A DNA stretch of 64,000 nucleotides from Leptobrachium leishanense (Eukaryota; Chordata; Amphibia; Anura; Megophryidae): contig CM019064.1 of the NCBI GenBank assembly GCA_009667805.1, positions 383,670,549-383,734,548 of the forward strand. Reading direction: 5' to 3'. The notes under the pieces are model-generated. The model was not told where the DNA came from. It worked only from the letters and a program-made list of their open reading frames with translations, and searched no databases. The stretch's first letter is position 1. Each line of letters begins with the position of its first letter. The position numbers and the translations under genes are program-made. Of this stretch, positions 59,270-64,000 are shown piece after piece.

Positions 59270-59794
59270 TAGGGATGTGCATGGCTGAAAAATTTGTTTA
59301 ATTTAGTTTCGTTTTCAGAATTTCATAACTAATTTAGTTTCGGATGTTTTTGGAACTTCATATATCAATTCGATAGTTGAAATCAATTCAAATTTTAGAT
59401 CACTAAATAAAACCCCAATTAATCAAATTTTGCTGTTAAAAGACAATCTAGGGTTAAATATTAAGCTGTGTCACAGATTTAGTATTTGAGTCAAATTAAA
59501 CAGTGAAACAAAATTAATTTGTTTCATAAAGTTGTTTGCTGACTGCATTACTTGTATGTATTTTAATTTAAGATCAATTCGATAGTTGCTATCGATTCGA
59601 ATTCCGGAACACCAAAAAAAAATATTATTAAAATTTTTCTTTTATAATGATGACACAGTGTAAAACAAAATAAATTCGTTATATACCATTTAGTTTTGTT
59701 TCGAATTCTTATCGATTCGTTATTCGGATGTACTTCCGAAATACGCATTAATGGATTTTGTTCCGAATTTTTCCGAATCAAATGCACATCTCTA
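59270..59794. mobile_element. hAT MITE (TAGGGATGTGCATG ends)
   Basis: The ends are TAGGGATGTGCATGG and AAATGCACATCTCTA. Flanks CGGCTATA and CTGCTACA agree at six of eight positions. The AT-rich interior has alternating CGAATT and ATCGATTCG words, as common in this hAT group. Confidence 0.7.
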
Positions 59795-59802
59795 CTGCTA
59801 CA

Positions 59803-60679
59803 GATCACCTTGGGTTCCACCCTGGTTTCTAACATAGTTCAACATTAAATTTCACTTTTGGGTTCCACTGTTTCAAACGTGGTTGTCTTGCGTTTTTTAC
59901 CGTGTGTTTTTTTTTAATCAAAGTTCAATGGAGATCACCACTTTAAAATCGCTGAAGTATATTCAGCAGTGTTGCAAACATTAATCTAAAAACTTTGACC
60001 TGAGTGGGACCCACCGTAGGGCAGGCTACTAGTGCTGTAACCATTATGGTGGAATAATTTGGTCTGCACAATACCTGCAGTCCGTTTACTGCTTTGTTTG
60101 TGGTTCTTTAATTTTTTCCTCCTCAAAGTATAGCGCTTGTAATGCTGTTGTAGCATTTTTCTTTTCTAAATGGCCAAAGTTCACTGCACTTGCAACAGCC
60201 ATTAGTGAATACTAGGCGTGAACGTTGAGGTTGGAATCAAAACTGATACCAAGCCAGGTTGATTTGTACTGGTGGGGTGGGGAAGCAAAGTCCTCAGTTT
60301 AAGATGGTAGTCATCCTGTGTAAGGTGGAAGAGACGACATATGGTTGAGCGTCACTGGTTTTATAGGTTTTACCAGGCGGAGTAAACTGTACTCCTACTC
60401 TTGGAGAGGTAATTACAATACGAAAGGATTTCATGCTGTCTTTCAGGGGATAGTGTGGCTAAAGGTAACAGTGAGTTTGCACACGTTGGGATTACTATTG
60501 CTCTTTGTAGTCTGTGTTAGAATTTAGAGCAGGGATCTCAAACTTCAGCCTCCCCAGATGTTGACGGCCAAAAATCCCCTGCTTTCGAGGATGCAATAGA
60601 TGGTCAGAGAATCATGCCAGGTATAGTTCAGAAACGTCTGTGAAGCCAGAGTTTGACTGCCCTGATGTAGAGGATATAC
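59803..60679. other. Unassigned non-coding DNA
   Basis: No gene or clear element; GAGATCACCACTTTAAAATC near 59930 is shared (inverted) with 17400-17450. Confidence 0.4.
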
Positions 60680-61126
60680 GTGCACCACCACTGTATTAGG
60701 TACACCTTTTCTAGTCCTGGGTTGGACCCCCTTTTGCCTTCAGAACTGCCATAATTCTTTGTGGCATGGATTCAACAAGGTGTTGGAAACATTCCTCAGA
60801 GATGTTTTAGTCCATATTGACATGATAGCATCACACAGCTGCTGCAGATTTGTCAGTTGCACATTCTGGATGTGTATCTCCCATTCCACCACATCCCAAA
60901 GGTGCTCTATTGGAGTGAGATCTGGTGACTATGGAGGCATTGGAGTACAGTGAACTCATTGTCATGTTCAAGAAACCAGTTTGAGATGATTTGAGTTTTG
61001 TGACATGGTACATTACATTATCCTGCTGGAAGCAGCCATCAGAAGATGGGTACACTGTGGTCATAAAATGATGGACATGGTCAGCAACAATTCTCAAGTA
61101 GGCTGTGGCATTTAAACGATGCTCAA

Positions 61127-61228
61127 TTTATTTATTTATTTATTTATTCATAAAGGATTTTACCAGGAAGGATACATTGAGATTTCTCTCGTTTTCAAGT
61201 ATGTCCTGGGTTCAAGAACATTGAAGTG
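61127..61228 (-). mobile_element. LINE tail inserted in Tc1
   Basis: A short copy of the LINE 3' end in inverted orientation: TTTA repeats, TTTTACCAGGAAGGATACAT, GAGATTTCTCTCGTTTTCAA and CTGGGTTCAAGAACATTGAAG. Confidence 0.9.
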
Positions 61229-62087
61229 GTACCAAGGGGCACGTTTTGGGCCCAAAATGTGCCAAGAAAATATCCCCCCACACCATTAAACCACCACCAG
61301 CCTGAACCATTGATACAAGGCAGGATCAATCCGTGTTTTCATGTTGTTTATGCCAAATTCTGACCCTACCATCTGAATGTTGCAGCTGAAATCGAGCCTA
61401 ATCAGACCAGACAAGGTTTTTCCAATCTTCTATTGTCCAGTTTTGGTGAGCCTGTGTGAATTGTAGCCTCAGTTTCCTGTTCTCAGCTGACAGGAGTGGC
61501 ACTCGGTGTGGTCTGCTGCTGCTGTAGCCCATCTGCTTCAAGGTTCAATGTGTTGTGTGTTCAGAGATGATATACTGCAAACCTTAGTTGTAACGAGTAG
61601 TTGAGTTACTGTTGCCTTTTCTATCGTCTCGATCCAGTCTGCCCATTCTCCTCTAACATCAACAAGGCATTTCTGTCCACGCAGCTGCAGCTCACTGGAT
61701 AGGTTCTCTTTTTCGGACTATTCTCTGTAAAACCTAGAGATGGCTGTACGTGAAAATCCCAGTATATCAGTGTTTTTTTTTTTTAGATACTCAGACCAGC
61801 CTGTTTGGCACCAATAACCATGCCATGTTCAAAGTCACTTAATTCCTATTTCTTACCCATTCTGATGCTTCGTTTGAACTTCAAGATGTCTTCACCACGT
61901 GTAGATGCCTAAATGCATGGAGTTGCTGCCATGTGATTGTCAAGAATTAGTGTCTGCGGAGGCGCTTACTGGATTATTATTGTAGATAAGAGTGTGCTGC
62001 CTACAAGGTATTGCACATAAACCTCAACTAAATGTGCAAAAGTGATATGTGGTTAATAGGAAAGTCCGAGTGGCGCAATTTATTATT

Positions 62088-62382
62088 CAGCTGGTTTTAT
62101 GTATGGAAATTGAGTACAGACAATTGTCTTACGCCCATAAAGTGCTTATACCAGGCCTAAGTCTGCATTTTACACATTGATCACTGGCATGAAATAATGC
62201 TCTCCTATTGGTCAATGGCTTCCGAGCTAGTGCAAATTCACAAAGTCATAAAAATTGACTGGGTTGCCAAACTTCTAAAACAGACATAAAATAATTAGTT
62301 CTCCTATTTGGAAATATGTCATAAAATCGCTTAAACCAATGTTCATATAAAGTGCATGTTCTCAAGTATATCTCCTATAACA
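62088..62382 (+). repeat. Left arm of the hairpin
   Basis: Begins CAGCTGGTTTTATGTATGG and ends at TATATCTCCTATAACA. Its complement is at 63389-63682 with only scattered differences. Confidence 0.92.
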
Positions 62383-62920
62383 AAGTGCAAAACACAAAAA
62401 GTGTCAAAGTGATATGCACCAGGATCGCGAAATGTCCTTCTATAAGCTGAAATAGTTCAATAGTAGTACCTAAAACCATATAAAGTGCACGTGCAAAAGT
62501 GCAAATAGATGGAAATATAGACCATATGACTGTCCACAAGTCTCTTTATGGCATGAAGGTTGTGCTCTGGGATCCAATGTCCTGCCTCCACAATTACTTC
62601 TCTTCAGTGGGCCAACCTCAATGTAAATGCAAGGGGAGAGAGAGAAAACAACAATAGTGCAGACTGATTCAAATGAGTTCTTTGATGAGTATATTGTAAA
62701 AAAACTCACTCACAAATTACTGAGCCCAAAATTCCCGGCTCTAAGGTTGAAGGGCTTTACACCATATGAGGCTGGCGCTCCCCTTCTTTAAATCCTTCAG
62801 TCTGCCTCAAATAGAGTAAACATAGAGAGACAACGCTCCCATAGTGTAACACAATCGTTAAGAAAAGGACAGTATACTTGTATTCTCAATTCACTCACCG
62901 ATGTTGGAGCCTCGGATATA

Positions 62921-63418
62921 TCAGGCTTTGCTTGTAGGCGAATGGTACTGCTTTATTAGGTGAGTACCTGACCCCTCTTCCTCAGGATGTCTTTCAGCTC
63001 CGGTCTTTAGATCAGCGTTGATGTCAGGGTGGGGGCAGGATGGAGGGGGGGCCCCTTTCTTCAGGTGTGCTGGTTTCAGACTCTCTGCATCAGTCTGAGA
63101 GGGTGAAGATGGTGATTGAATCTGATCGTATTGACAGCAAGGACCTTGGAAACCAGATGGACACAGACACAGCTGGGTTGAGCCTTGTACGCAGTTTCCC
63201 CCATTAAAACATATCCCGGAGCTGCAAGCCGCTGGGACCACAGCAGTAGATAAATGCAGAGGCTGGATATCCAGGAGATGTAGTGCAGGATCAACAGCAA
63301 GCAAAACTGGAACAAAGATACAAATAATATCCAGGAGCTCTAGAGGAGGACCCTCTCTATAGCACAGCAGGTAGAACAATGCCAGGTTGTTATAGGAGAT
63401 ATACTTGAGCACATGCAC
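62921..63418 (-). CDS. 165-codon ORF with one EGF-like domain, possible captured exon
   Basis: The ORF lies between the hairpin arms. Its middle (residues about 68-102) reads CSSGICFNGGNCVQG then CLCPSGFQGPCCQ. This gives the EGF order of six cysteines with the usual GG-x-C and C-x-CPxGFxG spacing. The N-terminal half is hydrophobic and not recognised, and the C-terminal half is Ser/Pro-rich and probably not part of the domain. On the minus strand a pyrimidine-rich GTGGTCCCAG immediately precedes the domain, resembling a splice acceptor, so an exon of a secreted or membrane protein may have been captured. No parent gene can be named. Expression is unknown. Confidence 0.5.
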   Translation of the reverse strand: MHVLKYISYNNLALFYLLCYREGPPLELLDIICIFVPVLLAVDPALHLLDIQPLHLSTAVVPAACSSGICFNGGNCVQGSTQLCLCPSGFQGPCCQYDQIQSPSSPSQTDAESLKPAHLKKGAPPPSCPHPDINADLKTGAERHPEEEGSGTHLIKQYHSPTSKA

Positions 63419-63682
63419 TTTATATGAACATTGGTTTAAGCGATTTTATGACATATTTCCAAATTGGAGAACTAATTATTTTATGTCTGTTTTAGAAGTT
63501 TGGCTACCCAGTCAATTTTTATGACTTTGTGAGTTTGCACTAGCTCAGAAGCCATTGACCAATAGGAGAGCATTATTTCATGCCAGTGATCAATGTGTAA
63601 AATGCAGACTTAGGCCTGGTATAAGCACTTTATTGGCGTAAGACAATTGTCTGGACTCAATTTCCATACATAAAACCAGCTG
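63389..63682 (-). repeat. Right arm of the hairpin
   Basis: Begins TGTTATAGGAGATATACTTG and ends CATACATAAAACCAGCTG. It overlaps the end of the EGF-bearing ORF by about 30 bases. Confidence 0.92.
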
Positions 63683-63745
63683 CCATGTGATTGACTAATT
63701 AGCAATTTGTGTTAAGCAATTGAACAGGTGTACCTAATAGTGGCC

Positions 63746-64000
63746 AAAGAGGGTTTGTTGCCATTCTCCATTGAATTACTGCCATGACAATCTGTTTCTT
63801 TATCCAAGTAGCCTATTCACAAGCTAGGTGCAGCAGATGCTATGTTGCACTAGCTGTTACAGTTTGGTGATCAATGTGTGGATCTATAATGTTTAGTGAC
63901 AGCTTTTCATGTTCCTTTCCTCCCCAGAATTTGTGTTTGTGCTTCCTTGTTTGCCAAGTGACTGGGGACTGATCGTTAGAGTGTCTGCTTTTGTGATGTT
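63746..64000. other. Unassigned DNA at the right edge
   Basis: Nothing recognised. Confidence 0.4.

Larger units (their letters stand above)
61940..63678 (-). mobile_element. 1.7 kb insertion with 295 bp inverted arms and a 15 bp target duplication
   Basis: The Tc1 sequence is interrupted exactly here. GCTGCCATGTGATTG stands on both sides (61925-61939 and 63679-63693). Two near-identical inverted arms (62088-62382 and 63389-63682) enclose about 1 kb. About 150 bp lie outside the left arm. A 15 bp duplication is longer than expected for hAT, Tc1 or Harbinger and points to target-primed insertion or an unfamiliar element. No poly(A) tail or transposase is visible. Confidence 0.85.
60680..63745 (-). 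pseudogene. Decayed Tc1 transposon split by two insertions
   Basis: The ends are CACTGTATTAGGTACACC and GAACAGGTGTACCTAATAGTGG, the classic vertebrate Tc1 terminus. Transposase traces run on the minus strand from about 61870 to 60750 but are broken throughout, with words such as YPSSDGCFQQDN. A LINE tail (61127-61228) and a 1.7 kb hairpin insert (61940-63678) interrupt it. It is not functional. Confidence 0.88.

Overview
This window looks like intergenic DNA from a large, repeat-rich vertebrate genome, most likely an anuran amphibian. The support is the mixture of transposon families: TTAA-flanked MITEs with AAAGG ends like the Xenopus T2 group, CR1, L2 and other non-LTR retrotransposons, a Penelope-like element, a Ty3/Gypsy chromovirus, several generations of Tc1, a V-SINE-type SINE, and many hAT and Harbinger-like non-autonomous elements. 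No convincing host gene was found. Every recognisable protein-coding stretch belongs to a mobile element, except one EGF-like ORF that is itself inside an insertion. Family names come from recognised motifs, not from a database search.

Layout. 1-2873: 3' end of a Ty3/Gypsy chromovirus (RNase H, integrase, chromodomain) and its 3' LTR. 2874-6440: unassigned DNA, a 302 bp tandem duplication, a TTAA foldback element and a Harbinger-like MITE. 6617-13510: hAT and Harbinger-like MITEs, minisatellites, two 3' ends of one LINE family and a T2-like MITE. 13985-18735: decayed Tc1, two Harbinger-like MITEs and the 3' end of an L1/Tx1-type LINE. 18736-22690: hAT elements rich in minisatellites, and a MITE. 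22692-27599: a nearly full-length, broken hAT encoding a BED-finger transposase. 28023-31707: a possible solo LTR, a MITE and unassigned DNA. 31716-34950: a hAT containing a MITE that contains a LINE. 35256-39250: hAT pieces and a long antisense L2. 40070-46016: a second L2 split by two hAT elements, one carrying a third. 46165-50003: a hAT containing an apparently intact Tc1 (344-residue transposase) and a CR1 fragment. 50785-52239: a V-SINE-type SINE and a candidate solo LTR. 53975-58325: an L2 tail split by a hAT that carries Penelope and CR1 copies. 58805-59794: two MITEs. 60680-63745: a decayed Tc1 split by a 1.7 kb hairpin-forming insertion containing the EGF-like ORF.

How it fits together. 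The region grew by insertion into insertion, and many events can be read from target-site duplications: 8 bp for hAT, TAA for Harbinger-like MITEs, TA for Tc1, TTAA for T2-like, 5 bp for a LINE and 15 bp for the hairpin insert. Autonomous partners are partly visible: a LINE whose 3' tail is shared with the SINE, and hAT and Tc1 transposase genes. Minisatellites have expanded inside several hAT elements, a Gypsy LTR and a LINE 3' UTR. The best leads for something undescribed are the hairpin insertion with the EGF-like ORF, the head-to-head Penelope element with hammerhead-like cores, the LINE/SINE pair, and the intact Tc1.
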